A DNA stretch of 64,000 nt from Bacillus sp. OV322 (lineage in GTDB: Bacteria > Bacillota > Bacilli > Bacillales > DSM-1321): positions 59,510 to 123,509 of the forward strand of contig NZ_FOMA01000003.1 in NCBI RefSeq assembly GCF_900112495.1. Reading direction: 5' to 3'. The translations under genes were made by a program, and so were the position numbers. Positions 1-9,825 of this stretch are shown here, in pieces. The notes below the pieces were generated by a model, which worked only from the letters and a program-made list of their open reading frames with translations, was not told the DNA's origin and did no database searches. Positions within the stretch are counted from its first letter, which is position 1. The number at the start of each line of letters is the position of its first letter.

Positions 1-1
1 A

Positions 2-2029
2 AAAATCCTTGCACAGCCTTCCCTGCTGGACGGAATCCCTAAGCTATCCGGTGAAAAGGCGAAGGCATTTTATGACACGCTGATTGAGCATCAGGGGCTC
101 GAACAGGTGATGATTGCCCTGAATCAATACGGGTTTGGCCCGCAGCTGTCGATGAAGATTTATCAGATGTACAAGCAGGACACTGTTTCCATGCTTCAAA
201 GCAATCCTTATAAGCTTGTAGAAGATATTGAGGGGATTGGTTTCGGGCGTGCAGATGAGCTTGGATATCAGCTTGGAATAGCTGGTTCCCATCCGGACAG
301 AATCAAGGCGGCCTGTTTATATACCTTAGAATCGCAGTGCCTTCAGGAAGGCAATACATATCTTGAAGCGGAGGCACTCCTTGAGAGTGTCAAAAAACTT
401 TTGGAAGAAAATAAACGGGATCGTATAGAGTTTACTGATATTTCCTCGGAAATCGTCAAATTGGGAGAAGAAGGTAAGATTATCAAGGAAGGCATGCGAG
501 TTTACCTTCCTTCTCTTTATTATTCTGAAAAAGGGATTGTAACCAATATTAAACGGATTCTCGGGCAAACCCAATATCAGGATCAGTTTCCGGAGTCTGA
601 ATTTCTTCTTGCACTTGGAAAGCTTGAAGAGCGGCTTGGTGTAGACTATGCCCCTGCGCAAAAGGAAGCGATACAGACGGCGCTCCAGTCTCCGATGCTC
701 ATTTTGACTGGAGGGCCCGGTACAGGGAAAACTACGGTCATTAAAGGGATTGTTGAGCTATACAGTGAGCTGCATGGAGTGTCCATGGAGATAAAAGATT
801 ACATAAAAGAAGAAGACCCTTTTCCGTTTGTGCTTGCTGCTCCAACAGGGCGGGCGGCCAAAAGGATGGCTGAATCAACCGGGCTGCCTGCTGTCACCAT
901 TCACCGCCTGCTTGGATGGAATGGAAGCGAGGGATTTTCCCATGATGAAGATAACCCGATCAATGGCCGGATTGTCATCATCGACGAAACCTCCATGGTC
1001 GACACCTGGCTTGCACAGCAGCTGTTCAAGGCCCTGCCTGATGATGTCCAGCTTATTCTTGTCGGAGATGAAGACCAGCTGCCTTCAGTCGGACCGGGCC
1101 AGGTGCTGAAAGATCTGCTTGGGTCGAATTGCGTGCCGACAGTGGCTCTTGAGCATATTTACCGCCAGGAAGAAGGGTCCTCCATCATTGAGCTCGCCCA
1201 TGATATCAAACGCGGCAGCCTTCCTCCTGATGTGGAAAAGCAGCAGGGAGACCGTTCGTTTCTAAAATGCGGTACAGGCCAGATTTCACAGGTAATCGAA
1301 AAGGTCGTACAGAATGCCCGTAAAAAAGGATACACAGCAAGGGACATACAGGTGTTGGCTCCGATGTATAAGGGGCCAGCAGGGATTGATGCTTTAAACA
1401 AAATGCTTCAGGAAGTTTTTAACAGCAATAAAAATGAAAAGCGCAGAGAATTAAGGTTTGGCGATGTAATTTTCCGGACAGGTGATAAAGTCCTTCAGCT
1501 TGTGAACCAGCCGGAAAACGGCGTATTTAATGGGGATATGGGTGAGATTGTTTCTATCCTATTTGCCAAGGAAAATACAGATTCAGTGGATAAGGCCATT
1601 ATTTCCTTTGAAGGAATTGAGGTCAGCTACACCAAACAGGAACTTTCGCAGATTACTCACGCATATTGCTGTTCGATCCATAAATCACAGGGAAGCGAAT
1701 TCCCGATTGTCATTCTTCCTGTTGTAAAAAGCTATTACCGGATGCTGCGGCGCAATCTGATTTACACAGGTATCACCCGGAGCAAGGAATTCCTCATCCT
1801 TTGCGGTGAAGAAGATGCCCTTCGTATGGGCGTTGAGCGGAATAATGAAATAAGAAAAACAACACTGCTCACACGGCTGCAGGAAACTATGAATGATAAT
1901 GAGGACGCTGATAACGAAAGCATATCTGCTGAAATTTCCACAGAAACAGCAGAAGATTACACAGCAGCACTCATGAAAACAGATCCAATGATCGGAATGA
2001 AAAATGTCACGCCTTATGACTTTATGTAG
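2..2029 (+). CDS. recD2: RecD2 family helicase (5' end outside window)
   Basis: SF1B 5'-3' DNA helicase of the RecBC-independent RecD2 (YrrC) type, acting in DNA repair and replication-fork maintenance. The frame is open from the first bases, so the start lies upstream; about 675 residues are visible against roughly 800 in the family. The visible N-terminal part has the helix-hairpin-helix-like region (VEDIEGIGFGRADELG). Walker A GGPGTGKTT is encoded near 706-732, Walker B is VIIDETSMVD, and the late helicase motif YTGITRSKE lies near the C terminus. It is followed by a gap and then yrrD, as in B. subtilis. Identification is firm; only the truncation is a limit. Confidence 0.95.
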   Translation, partial: KILAQPSLLDGIPKLSGEKAKAFYDTLIEHQGLEQVMIALNQYGFGPQLSMKIYQMYKQDTVSMLQSNPYKLVEDIEGIGFGRADELGYQLGIAGSHPDRIKAACLYTLESQCLQEGNTYLEAEALLESVKKLLEENKRDRIEFTDISSEIVKLGEEGKIIKEGMRVYLPSLYYSEKGIVTNIKRILGQTQYQDQFPESEFLLALGKLEERLGVDYAPAQKEAIQTALQSPMLILTGGPGTGKTTVIKGIVELYSELHGVSMEIKDYIKEEDPFPFVLAAPTGRAAKRMAESTGLPAVTIHRLLGWNGSEGFSHDEDNPINGRIVIIDETSMVDTWLAQQLFKALPDDVQLILVGDEDQLPSVGPGQVLKDLLGSNCVPTVALEHIYRQEEGSSIIELAHDIKRGSLPPDVEKQQGDRSFLKCGTGQISQVIEKVVQNARKKGYTARDIQVLAPMYKGPAGIDALNKMLQEVFNSNKNEKRRELRFGDVIFRTGDKVLQLVNQPENGVFNGDMGEIVSILFAKENTDSVDKAIISFEGIEVSYTKQELSQITHAYCCSIHKSQGSEFPIVILPVVKSYYRMLRRNLIYTGITRSKEFLILCGEEDALRMGVERNNEIRKTTLLTRLQETMNDNEDADNESISAEISTETAEDYTAALMKTDPMIGMKNVTPYDFM

Positions 2030-2073
2030 GCGGGGCATTTTTTTTTGTGTACATGGCAGCCTATTTTTTGAAT

Positions 2074-2136
2074 TGGCTCTAATCATGACGGAATCGCTCT
2101 AATTGTCATGAATTTGGCTCGAATGAGGGCAGATTT
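2074..2136. repeat. Short repetitive tract after recD2
   Basis: The 260-base gap between recD2 and yrrD holds no gene. It contains three related short units: GGCTCTAATCATGA, CGCTCTAATTGTCATGA and TGGCTCGAATGAGGGC. The sharing of (G)CTCTAAT and CATGA is visible directly. I believe such tracts recur in Bacillus genomes, but the function is unknown. Confidence 0.4.
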
Positions 2137-2290
2137 CAGTGCGATTATCCATTTATTTGGAAAATAATACTCATGCAGATCCCTATGGAAAACCTTTCAC
2201 CTTATTTCTTGCAGGCAAATCACGGATACTATCATGGTAAAGCTTTTAGAGAAGCGATCAGGCACGATGTAAAACTTGAACGGAGGCGGG

Positions 2291-2770
2291 ATGATGTGCA
2301 CATTTTCTTTAATTAAAGGACTGCCTGTGTATTCCAAGGATGGAGAGCGGGTTGGCATGATATGTGATCTGGCCATTTCTGGAGACGGGCATGTAGCGGG
2401 TGTGATTGTCCATCAGCAGGCTTTTTTTAAGAAAACCTATTATATCCCGCTCGGCCAGGTTTATTCATTTGGAGAGCATGGAGTTGTGATTGAGGATTAT
2501 GATCCCTCACTCCGGCAGATAAAATGTCCGCAGAATCTGCAAAAATTCAGCGGAGATCATTTATTTGGGAAAATGCTCATGTCAGAATCGGGAGAAGAGC
2601 TGGGTCTTTTACATGACGTATATTTCCAGGAAAAAATGGGCACGATTGTAGCATATGAAACGACAGATGGTTTCTTTTCGGAAATTTCGGAGGGAAGGCG
2701 CATGGTCGAATGCGGGCTTCCTCCAGCGTTAGGCAAGGACGCCATTATTGTTTCTGTCTATGATCTGTGA
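2291..2770 (+). CDS. yrrD: PRC-barrel domain protein YrrD
   Basis: Small soluble protein of about 159 residues with two PRC-barrel-like halves. The first half starts IKGLPVYSKDGERVGMICD and the second FGKMLMSESGEELGLLHDVYF, each a short beta-barrel of the kind found in RNA-processing and photosynthetic proteins. The exact role in Bacillus is unknown to me. The start is set by the GGAGGCGGG ribosome binding site at 2282-2290, which favours ATG 2291 or 2294 over the TTG at 2276. It follows recD2 and its stop overlaps the region leading into yrzR, matching the B. subtilis order yrrC-yrrD-yrzR-yrrI. Confidence 0.85.
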   Translation: MMCTFSLIKGLPVYSKDGERVGMICDLAISGDGHVAGVIVHQQAFFKKTYYIPLGQVYSFGEHGVVIEDYDPSLRQIKCPQNLQKFSGDHLFGKMLMSESGEELGLLHDVYFQEKMGTIVAYETTDGFFSEISEGRRMVECGLPPALGKDAIIVSVYDL

Positions 2771-2780
2771 GGTGTTTGCT

Positions 2781-2975
2781 TTGGAAATGAAATGTCCGAA
2801 TTGCAGAAGCAAGGATATCGGAAAAATTGGCGTAAACCAGTTTTATTGCTGGAATTGTTTTATAGAACTGTCCGTGTCAAATGGAATGATCAATACTCAT
2901 CAAGTAGAAGAGGACGGAAGCTTGAGCTCTCTTGATGACTTGTTTGAAGAAAATGACCGGATGTTCGGCATGTAA
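2781..2975 (+). CDS. yrzR: Small zinc-ribbon protein YrzR
   Basis: A 64-residue protein with two CxxC knuckles, CPNC near the N terminus and CWNC about 18 residues later, which together look like a zinc ribbon. The C-terminal half is acidic (SLDDLFEENDRMFGM). The start TTG 2781 follows GAGGTG at 2768-2773; an ATG at 2787 is the alternative. The gene starts 10 bases after yrrD stops, so the two are probably cotranscribed. Function is unknown. The name is by position and small size compared with B. subtilis. Confidence 0.7.
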   Translation: MEMKCPNCRSKDIGKIGVNQFYCWNCFIELSVSNGMINTHQVEEDGSLSSLDDLFEENDRMFGM

Positions 2976-3003
2976 AAACCTGTCCAATGGACGGGTTTTT
3001 TTA
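2976..3003 (+). terminator. Rho-independent terminator after yrzR
   Basis: Stem AAACCTGTCC / GGACGGGTTT with loop AAT, then a run of T. It ends the recD2-yrrD-yrzR unit. Confidence 0.85.
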
Positions 3004-3080
3004 CGTTATCCGCGATTAATGGCCGAGGTTTGCATGAAAATCCAAAAAGTCACAAAAACTACTACGAGGAGGCGTATTGA

Positions 3081-4172
3081 ATGGATATTCGGCTTAAGTG
3101 GTTTTACCGCCTTGGTTTTCTGCTGCTATTATTTTTTGTCCTTTATATTTTCATGAAGCTTGAGCCAATCTGGAAGCCTGTTGTAACGATAGGTTTTACG
3201 GTGCTTTTGCCGCTGTTTATCGGGGCGTTTATTTCCTATTTGCTTCATCCTGTCGTCGAGATCCTGCATCACCGGGGCATGAAGCGGGGATGGTCGATTG
3301 TGATCATTTACCTGATTTTCTTCGGAGGTCTGGGACTTGCTCTATATAAAGGCATACCTGCAATGACCACGCAGATTCGCGAGCTGTCAGACAGTGCGCC
3401 GGATGTGATCAGGCAGTACCGCTACTTAATGGATCTTCTGGAGAAAAAGACAGCTTCCTGGCCTTTTGGCTTTCATGAGCGCCTTGAGGATAGTGTGAAG
3501 CTGTTAGAAAGCCGTCTGAATGACCTGATGAGTGTTGTGATGGGCTATTTGATGAGAATATTTGATTTTATTTTGCTTTTGTCTCTGATACCTTTTATTG
3601 CTTTTTATATTTTGAAGGACTTTGCAGCAATAAAAAAAATGGCCTGGTACTTAACTCCGAAAAAGTGGCGTAAACAGGGGATGGCCTTCCTGAGGGATGT
3701 GGATGTGTCACTTGGGGGCTATATCAGGGGACAGATTCTTGTTTGCATCAGCATTGGCGCTATTTCAGCGCTCCTGTTTTGGCTGATTGGAATAAAATAT
3801 CCGCTCCTTCTTGGGATCATTATTGGCATTACCAACGTCATTCCCTATTTTGGTCCAATTTTTGGGGCGGTGCCTGCCGTCCTTATTGCTGCATCAATGT
3901 CAGTAAAAATGATGATTTTCGTGATCCTGATCGTGCTTGTGCTTCAGTTTTTAGAGGGAAATATCCTCTCTCCTCTAATTGTCGGGAAAAGCCTTCACAT
4001 GCACCCCATCTTCATTATGGTCGCCTTGCTTGTCGGAGGGGAAATATCAGGGGTTTTCGGCATGATTCTGGCTGTGCCGATCCTGGCTGTGATCAAAGTA
4101 TTTGTGCTTCATGCAAGATATCACTTTATACAGCGCACAAAGTATGGTCCGGCAGGAAGCAAGGGAAATTAA
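3081..4172 (+). CDS. yrrI: AI-2E family transporter YrrI
   Basis: Polytopic membrane protein of 363 residues of the AI-2E (formerly PerM/UPF0118) family, whose members act as exporters or sodium/proton antiporters. Hydrophobic segments cluster at the N terminus (residues about 10-50 and 65-85) and again at 155-175 and 210-340. The conserved family signature near NVIPYFGPIFGAVPAV is present. ATG 3081 follows GAGGAGGCG. In the B. subtilis order it sits between yrzR and alaS, as here. The substrate cannot be told from sequence. Confidence 0.85.
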   Translation: MDIRLKWFYRLGFLLLLFFVLYIFMKLEPIWKPVVTIGFTVLLPLFIGAFISYLLHPVVEILHHRGMKRGWSIVIIYLIFFGGLGLALYKGIPAMTTQIRELSDSAPDVIRQYRYLMDLLEKKTASWPFGFHERLEDSVKLLESRLNDLMSVVMGYLMRIFDFILLLSLIPFIAFYILKDFAAIKKMAWYLTPKKWRKQGMAFLRDVDVSLGGYIRGQILVCISIGAISALLFWLIGIKYPLLLGIIIGITNVIPYFGPIFGAVPAVLIAASMSVKMMIFVILIVLVLQFLEGNILSPLIVGKSLHMHPIFIMVALLVGGEISGVFGMILAVPILAVIKVFVLHARYHFIQRTKYGPAGSKGN

Positions 4173-4180
4173 CTGCAGTG

Positions 4181-4209
4181 TTGACAAAGCGGGATGTTGT
4201 GAATATAAT
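4181..4209 (+). promoter_or_regulatory. Sigma-A promoter of the alaS T-box leader
   Basis: Exact TTGACA (4181-4186), 17-base spacer, exact TATAAT (4204-4209). Transcription would start a few bases before the T-box leader. Confidence 0.9.
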
Positions 4210-4214
4210 CCAAT

Positions 4215-4468
4215 ACATAAGAATGAAAAATCGTTGAAGGATCGAGTATGCTGTAGACCATCTTCGTGCCCTGCACATAAGAGAGGAATTTCCATGGCTG
4301 AGAGGAATTCCAGATGAAGAACAGCTGAAAGCTAGTCCGGAGGGCAGCTAAAACCTGCCGTTACGCCGCGTTAAGGCTATGATGAAGGTGATGAGTGATG
4401 CAATTAGACTCATAATCAGGGTGGTACCGCGAGCTAACTCTCGTCCCTGTCAGGGGATGGGAGTTTTT
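4215..4468 (+). promoter_or_regulatory. T-box riboswitch (alanyl-tRNA responsive leader)
   Basis: The leader between the promoter and alaS contains the hallmark T-box sequence AGGGTGGTACCGCG at 4418-4431. This is followed by a competing terminator whose stem is AACTC-CGTCCC / GGGATG-GAGTT with a T run (4435-4468). The upstream part folds into several stem-loops, including GAGGAATTTCC / GGAATTCC near 4280-4312. In this family uncharged tRNA pairs with the T-box bulge and prevents termination, so alaS is induced by alanine starvation. I infer the tRNA(Ala) specificity from the downstream gene and did not assign the specifier codon. Confidence 0.93.
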
Positions 4469-4542
4469 TGTTTGCGGTTTTTTTGCTGCATCAAACCCAT
4501 GCCAGGACGGGACGCCAACGTGTCTATTTTAGGGAGGATAAA

Positions 4543-7185
4543 ATGATGAAGAAGCTGACAGGCGCACAAATACGCCAAATGTATCTCGATTTCTTTAAAG
4601 AAAAAGGCCACAATGTTGAGCCAAGTGCTCCGCTTGTTCCGCATGATGATCCATCTTTGCTTTGGATTAATTCAGGTGTCGCAACACTGAAGAAATATTT
4701 TGATGGACGGGTCATACCGGAAAATCCAAGGATTACAAATGCACAAAAAGCGATCCGTACAAACGATATTGAAAATGTCGGAAAAACGGCCCGCCACCAT
4801 ACATTTTTTGAAATGCTGGGCAATTTCTCAATCGGCGATTACTTCAAAGAAGAAGCTATCACATGGGCATGGGAATTTTTGACTGATGAAAAATGGATCG
4901 GCTTTGATCCGGAGAAGCTTGCTGTAACAATTCACCCGGAAGATGAAGAAGCGTTTGAGCTTTGGAACAAAAAAATCGGCCTTCCTGCTGAGCGGATTAT
5001 CAGGCTGGAAGAAAACTTCTGGGATATCGGTGAAGGCCCAAGCGGTCCCAATACAGAAATCTTCTATGACCGCGGACCTGCTTACGGCGACGACCCGAAC
5101 GATCCCGAGCTTTATCCTGGCGGAGAAAATGAGCGCCATCTTGAAGTTTGGAACCTGGTGTTCTCACAGTTTAATCATAATCCGGACGGTTCTTACACTC
5201 CGCTGCCAAAGAAAAACATTGATACAGGTATGGGACTGGAACGCATGGCATCTGTTGTTCAGGATGTTCCGACAAACTTCGATACAGATTTGTTCATGCC
5301 GATCATTCATGCTGTTGAAGGGATTTCAGGCGAAAAGTACCGCGTAGAGAATGAAAAAGATACGGCGTTCAAGGTCATTGCTGACCATATCCGTACTGTT
5401 ACCTTTGCTGTAGGAGACGGTGCTCTCCCTTCAAATGAAGGACGGGGTTATGTACTGCGCCGCCTGCTGCGCCGCGCTGTCCGCTATGCTAAACAAATCG
5501 GCATCAACCGGCCGTTTATGTATGAATTGGTTCCGGTTGTCGGGGAAATCATGTATGATTTCTATCCTGAGGTGAAGGATAAAGCCGAATTTATTGCTAA
5601 AGTAGTGAAAAATGAAGAAGAAAGATTCCACGAAACACTTCATGACGGACTGGCTATCCTTTTTGACGTGATGAAAAAGGAAAAAGAAAAAGGAAGCACC
5701 ATCATTCAGGGTGCAGACGTTTTCCGCCTATATGACACATACGGTTTTCCTGTTGAATTAACAGAGGAGTATGCCGAAGAAGAAGGCGGCATGACGATCG
5801 ACCAGAAAGGCTTTGAGCGTGAAATGGAAGCACAGCGTGAGCGTGCGCGTGCAGCACGCCAGGATGTGGATTCTATGCAGATCCAGGGCGGAGTGTTAGG
5901 CGATGTGAAGGTTGAAAGCACATTTGTCGGATACGATAAGCTTGAAGCAGAAGGAACCGTGGCAGCCATTATTAAGAACGGCGAGCTTGTCACTGAAGCG
6001 CATGAAGGGGAAGAGGTTCAGGTCATCTTGAGCGAAACGCCATTCTATGCTGAAAGCGGCGGACAGATTGCGGACAGGGGCACAATGGTAAACGAAGATG
6101 TTAAGCTCAATGTCCTTGATGTCCACAAAGCGCCGAATGGCCAGAATCTTCATAGAGTCAGTGTTGCAGCCGGCACTTTGAAGCAGGATGATACAATCAT
6201 TTCTGTAGTGGATCAGGTAAAAAGAGGCGGCATAGTGAAAAACCATACAGCCACACATCTTCTGCATCAGGCTTTGAAGGATGTTTTAGGAACACATGTC
6301 AATCAGGCAGGATCTTTGGTTGAAAATGACCGTCTGCGTTTCGATTTCTCTCATTTTGGCCAAATTAAGCCTGAGGAGTTAGATCAAATTGAGGAAATCG
6401 TCAACCAGAAGATCTGGCAAAGCCTTGATGTGGACATAAATTATAAAGACATCGAGGAAGCAAAAGCCATGGGCGCCATGGCACTGTTCGGCGAAAAGTA
6501 CGGCAAGGTCGTGCGGGTAGTCCGCATCGGCGATTACAGCCTTGAGCTGTGCGGCGGATGCCATGTGCCAAATACGGCTGTAATCGGACTGTTCAAGATT
6601 GTCTCAGAAAGCGGAATTGGTGCAGGCACACGACGGATTGAGGCTGTTACTGGAGCATCTGCTTATAAGCAAATGGCCGACCAAATCTCCCTGCTTAAGG
6701 AAGCCAGTGCCAAATTGAAGGCAAACCCGAGAGATCTTTCTGTACGCATTGACGGCATCCTTGGCGAAATGAAGGACCTTCAGCGGGAAAATGAAAGCCT
6801 GTCTTCAAAGCTAAGCAACATTGAAGCAGCTAATCTCGTATCCAGAGTGAAGGAAATCAACGGCGTTCAGGTGCTTGTAGCTAACGTACAGGGAACAGAT
6901 ATGAATAATCTTCGTGCAATGGCTGATGATTTGAAGCAGAAGCTGAATTCTGTCATTATAGTACTAGGCTCTGCACAAGGAGAAAAAGTGAATCTTATTG
7001 CAGGAGTTACAAAGGATTATATCGAAAAAGGCTATCATGCCGGCAAATTGATCAAAGAAGTGGCTTCCCGCTGCGGCGGCGGAGGCGGTGGCCGTCCAGA
7101 TATGGCTCAGGCAGGCGGAAAAGATCCCGAAAAATTGGATGCAGCGCTTAATTTTGTTGAGGAATGGGTAAAATCCATATCATAA
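4543..7185 (+). CDS. alaS: Alanyl-tRNA synthetase
   Basis: Class II aminoacyl-tRNA synthetase charging tRNA(Ala). About 880 residues, the usual length. The catalytic domain begins [14 protein letters not shown] and contains [11 protein letters not shown] and the GMGLER motif 3 region. The editing domain carries the zinc-binding HTATH (near 6244) and CGGCH (near 6550). The C-terminal DHHA1 glycine-rich segment is at 7072-7107. Start ATG 4543 (or 4546) follows AGGGAGGA at 4531-4538; extending further upstream would run into the T-box terminator, so the longer reading is rejected. Regulated by the T-box. Confidence 0.97.
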   Translation: MMKKLTGAQIRQMYLDFFKEKGHNVEPSAPLVPHDDPSLLWINSGVATLKKYFDGRVIPENPRITNAQKAIRTNDIENVGKTARHHTFFEMLGNFSIGDYFKEEAITWAWEFLTDEKWIGFDPEKLAVTIHPEDEEAFELWNKKIGLPAERIIRLEENFWDIGEGPSGPNTEIFYDRGPAYGDDPNDPELYPGGENERHLEVWNLVFSQFNHNPDGSYTPLPKKNIDTGMGLERMASVVQDVPTNFDTDLFMPIIHAVEGISGEKYRVENEKDTAFKVIADHIRTVTFAVGDGALPSNEGRGYVLRRLLRRAVRYAKQIGINRPFMYELVPVVGEIMYDFYPEVKDKAEFIAKVVKNEEERFHETLHDGLAILFDVMKKEKEKGSTIIQGADVFRLYDTYGFPVELTEEYAEEEGGMTIDQKGFEREMEAQRERARAARQDVDSMQIQGGVLGDVKVESTFVGYDKLEAEGTVAAIIKNGELVTEAHEGEEVQVILSETPFYAESGGQIADRGTMVNEDVKLNVLDVHKAPNGQNLHRVSVAAGTLKQDDTIISVVDQVKRGGIVKNHTATHLLHQALKDVLGTHVNQAGSLVENDRLRFDFSHFGQIKPEELDQIEEIVNQKIWQSLDVDINYKDIEEAKAMGAMALFGEKYGKVVRVVRIGDYSLELCGGCHVPNTAVIGLFKIVSESGIGAGTRRIEAVTGASAYKQMADQISLLKEASAKLKANPRDLSVRIDGILGEMKDLQRENESLSSKLSNIEAANLVSRVKEINGVQVLVANVQGTDMNNLRAMADDLKQKLNSVIIVLGSAQGEKVNLIAGVTKDYIEKGYHAGKLIKEVASRCGGGGGGRPDMAQAGGKDPEKLDAALNFVEEWVKSIS

Positions 7186-7263
7186 GCATATGAAGTGTTG
7201 TACAATTGAATCAGGAGTCCGAACCCGTTCTTGCTGTTGAACGCAAAAAGAGAGGTGCATTAT

Positions 7264-7533
7264 ATGAGTTCCTTTGATAAAACGATGAAATTCAATTTTC
7301 CCGAAGAACCGTTTGAACAAGATGTAAAAGAGGTCCTTTTCCAGGTGCATAATGCCCTTCAGGAAAAAGGCTATAATCCCATCAATCAGATTGTAGGGTA
7401 TCTTCTGTCAGGTGACCCGGCCTATATTCCGCGCCACCAGGATGCCAGAAACATCATCCGCAAGCTGGAACGGGATGAAATCATCGAGGAATTGGTTAAA
7501 TCGTATTTGAAGCACCATCGAGAGGGAAAATAA
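7264..7533 (+). CDS. IreB family regulatory phosphoprotein (DUF965)
   Basis: An 89-residue soluble protein beginning [12 protein letters not shown], highly typical of the DUF965/IreB family (B. subtilis YrzL). In Enterococcus, IreB is phosphorylated on N-terminal threonines by the PASTA kinase IreK and modulates cephalosporin resistance; a Thr is present here in the equivalent TMKF segment. ATG 7264 follows AGAGAGGTG. The stop is three bases before the ruvX-like gene, and the yrzL-yrrK-yrzB trio is a conserved Firmicutes operon behind alaS. Confidence 0.9.
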   Translation: MSSFDKTMKFNFPEEPFEQDVKEVLFQVHNALQEKGYNPINQIVGYLLSGDPAYIPRHQDARNIIRKLERDEIIEELVKSYLKHHREGK

Positions 7534-7536
7534 TAC

Positions 7537-7962
7537 ATGCGCACTATGGGACTTGATTTAGGTTCAAAAACCATCGGCGTTGCGGTAAGCGACGCGATGG
7601 GCTGGACTGCACAGGGTATAGAAACTGTGAAGATTGATGCAGATCAAAGGAATTTCGGCATTAAGCGATTAGGGGAAATCATCAAAGAGCATGAGGTGTC
7701 CAAAATCGTTGTCGGCCTTCCTAAGAATATGAACGGAACAGAGGGCCCGCGGGCGGAAGCAAGCCAGGAGTTCAGCAAGCTCCTGGAGAAAAAGTTCAAG
7801 CTTCCTGTCTTCCTCTGGGACGAGCGCCTTACGACAATGGCTGCTGAACGGGTGCTGTTAGAAGCGGATGTCAGCAGAAGCAAGCGTAAGAAAGTAATTG
7901 ATAAAATGGCGGCTGTCATGATTCTTCAGGGATTCCTTGACAGACAAGCCAATACTTTATGA
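7537..7962 (+). CDS. yrrK: RuvX/YqgF-type nuclease YrrK
   Basis: A 141-residue RNase H-fold protein of the YqgF/RuvX family, proposed to be a Holliday junction resolvase and linked in E. coli to 16S rRNA 5'-end maturation. The fold starts with the acidic strand [15 protein letters not shown], continues with [16 protein letters not shown] and has the conserved DERLTT segment. The C-terminal [14 protein letters not shown] is typical. It starts three bases after the IreB-like gene stops and its stop precedes the yrzB start by 10 bases, so cotranscription is likely. Confidence 0.92.
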   Translation: MRTMGLDLGSKTIGVAVSDAMGWTAQGIETVKIDADQRNFGIKRLGEIIKEHEVSKIVVGLPKNMNGTEGPRAEASQEFSKLLEKKFKLPVFLWDERLTTMAAERVLLEADVSRSKRKKVIDKMAAVMILQGFLDRQANTL

Positions 7963-7972
7963 GGTGAATAAT

Positions 7973-8257
7973 ATGGAACATGGCGAAAATAATATTACAA
8001 TTGTAGACGATAACGGAAACGAACAGCTTTGTGAGGTTCTTTTCACATTTGACTCTGACGAATTCAAAAAATCTTATGTACTATACTACCCGATCTCTGC
8101 TGACGATGATGAAGAAGAAATCGAAATCCACGCATCATCATTCGTGCCAAGCGAAGACAACAAAGACGGAGAGCTATCTCCAGTTGAAACGGACGAAGAA
8201 TGGGACATGATCGAAGAAATGCTGAACACTTACCTTGAAGAAGAAGAAGGCGAGTAA
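7973..8257 (+). CDS. yrzB: DUF1292 family protein YrzB
   Basis: A 94-residue, very acidic protein ([21 protein letters not shown]) of the DUF1292 family found behind the ruvX-like gene in Firmicutes. Function unknown. ATG 7973 follows GAGGTGAATAAT. The reading frame can be extended upstream into yrrK, but the ribosome binding site picks this start. A strong terminator follows. Confidence 0.9.
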   Translation: MEHGENNITIVDDNGNEQLCEVLFTFDSDEFKKSYVLYYPISADDDEEEIEIHASSFVPSEDNKDGELSPVETDEEWDMIEEMLNTYLEEEEGE

Positions 8258-8265
8258 CAAAGCAG

Positions 8266-8298
8266 AAAAAGCAGGCTCACAAATGAGCCTGCTTTTTT
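8266..8298 (+). terminator. Terminator after yrzB
   Basis: Stem AAAAGCAGGCTCA / TGAGCCTGCTTTTTT with loop CAAA. It closes the alaS-to-yrzB unit. Confidence 0.92.
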
Positions 8299-8321
8299 CA
8301 TGCGCAAATTTGTATTATTTT

Positions 8322-8372
8322 TAGGGGTCTGACCCCGCATGTAAAACGTTTTCTTGACAAAGTGCGGGGTTG
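8322..8372. repeat. Palindromic AGGGGTCTGACCCC element
   Basis: Contains AGGGGTCTGACCCC with the outer inverted pair GACCCCGCA / TGCGGGGT about 24 bases apart. Motifs of this form recur in Bacillaceae gaps in my memory. No gene is present and the function is unknown. Confidence 0.35.
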
Positions 8373-8526
8373 TTTGTCATTAATAGAGGAGTGAAATTTG
8401 CTGGATTTACTGTTATTTTGTGATTTGTATGTATTTTTTGGCTGTTTTTAGTATAATAATCGAGCAGGCTTCCTGTCAGAAGGACTGCAGGTACGTGAAT
8501 GTTTGGACGTGCAGGGGGTAATGGGA

Positions 8527-9669
8527 ATGGATGATAAAGAGAAAAATAAGATAACGAAGAAGCAATACATACGGGATGGCTTGCTGGAGCGCCAGAGTGA
8601 GGCGCGTGTGGTGAGGAAGGTCATTTTGATCGTCGTAGCCGTGATTGTGCTTCTTGGAGCCGCAATCGGCATCGGAGGGTACTTTTACGTCAGTTCGGCG
8701 CTTAAGCCGGCAGATCCGGATGATAAGAGCGTGAAAGTGGTTGAAATCCCGATCAATTCTTCAATCGGAGGAATTTCAGAGATCCTTGAAAGCAAAGGTA
8801 TCATTAAAAACGCGCGTGTATTTAAGTATTATATCAAGTTCCGCAACGAAGCCGGATTCCAGGCAGGGAAGTATAAGCTGTCACCTTCCATGAATATCAA
8901 GGAAATTGTCAGCAGCATCAAAACCGGGAAGGTTATGAAGCAAGCTGCGCTGAAAATTACGATTCCAGAAGGCAAGCAGCTGGTGCAGATTGCGGGAATC
9001 ATTGCCGATAAAACAGGCAGGCAGCCGGATACAGTATTTAAAGAGATGAACAATAAAGCATTCGTACTGAAGATGAGGGAAAAATATCCGAATTTGCTGA
9101 AGGATGAAATCTACAACAAAAACGTGATGTATCCGTTAGAGGGCTATCTGTATCCAGCCACATACGAATTTTTCAAAACAAATCCGTCTCTGGATGAAAT
9201 TGTTTCCCAGATGCTTAAGAAAACAGATGATTCTCTTCGTCCATATCAAAGTGATATAGCGGCAAAAAAATTCACACCGCATAAGCTTTTGACGATTTCT
9301 TCATTAATAGAGGAAGAAGCAACGGAGAAGGTGGACCGCAGCAAGATAGCTTCTGTTTTTTATAATCGTCTTAAAGAAGACATGCCGCTGCAGACAGATC
9401 CGACAGTGCTATATGCAAAAGGCCAGCACCAGAAAAAGGTGTTTTACAAAGACCTTAAAGTTCTGTCTCCTTATAACACCTATAAAAATAAAGGATTGCC
9501 TCCCGGGCCGATTTCAAATGCAGGAAAGATATCCATTGAGGCAGCTTTAAAGCCTGCTAAAACAGATTATCTGTATTTCCTTGCAACAGGAGACGGACGG
9601 GTCCTATATTCGAAAACTCTTGCTGAACATAATCGTTTAAAGGCAGAGCATATTACTGACAAAAATTAA
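8527..9669 (+). CDS. mltG: Endolytic transglycosylase MltG
   Basis: Membrane-anchored endolytic murein transglycosylase (YceG/MltG, B. subtilis YrrL), which cleaves nascent glycan strands and is thought to set strand length. About 380 residues: cytoplasmic basic N terminus, one membrane segment at about 31-54, a LysM-like/YceG domain, and the catalytic region with SLIEEEA (catalytic Glu) and MPLQTDPTVLYA. The C terminal part has LPPGPISNAG typical of the family. AGGGGGT at 8513-8519 best serves ATG 8527; TTG 8503 and ATG 8521 are alternatives. Confidence 0.94.
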   Translation: MDDKEKNKITKKQYIRDGLLERQSEARVVRKVILIVVAVIVLLGAAIGIGGYFYVSSALKPADPDDKSVKVVEIPINSSIGGISEILESKGIIKNARVFKYYIKFRNEAGFQAGKYKLSPSMNIKEIVSSIKTGKVMKQAALKITIPEGKQLVQIAGIIADKTGRQPDTVFKEMNNKAFVLKMREKYPNLLKDEIYNKNVMYPLEGYLYPATYEFFKTNPSLDEIVSQMLKKTDDSLRPYQSDIAAKKFTPHKLLTISSLIEEEATEKVDRSKIASVFYNRLKEDMPLQTDPTVLYAKGQHQKKVFYKDLKVLSPYNTYKNKGLPPGPISNAGKISIEAALKPAKTDYLYFLATGDGRVLYSKTLAEHNRLKAEHITDKN

Positions 9670-9681
9670 TCATTAGTCTTT

Positions 9682-9716
9682 TGGGGGAGAGATATTCACT
9701 TTCTCCCTCTTTTTGT
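9682..9716 (+). terminator. Possible terminator after mltG
   Basis: GGGGGAGAGA and TTTCTCCCTC form an imperfect stem followed by TTTTT. Weak inner loop, so tentative. Confidence 0.55.
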
Positions 9717-9825
9717 GGTAAAATAGTCAAAGTGAATTTTTTCAGAATAATGTCCTGCTCGGCCGCTGCCGGGTTTTTTCTGCGATAGAAAGAAAAAGTG
9801 TTACATAAGCCAAGGAGGAATCAGC

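Noticed and set aside
4468..4542. N-terminal extension of AlaRS
   Set aside because: It lies in the T-box terminator and after it; the ribosome binding site selects 4543.
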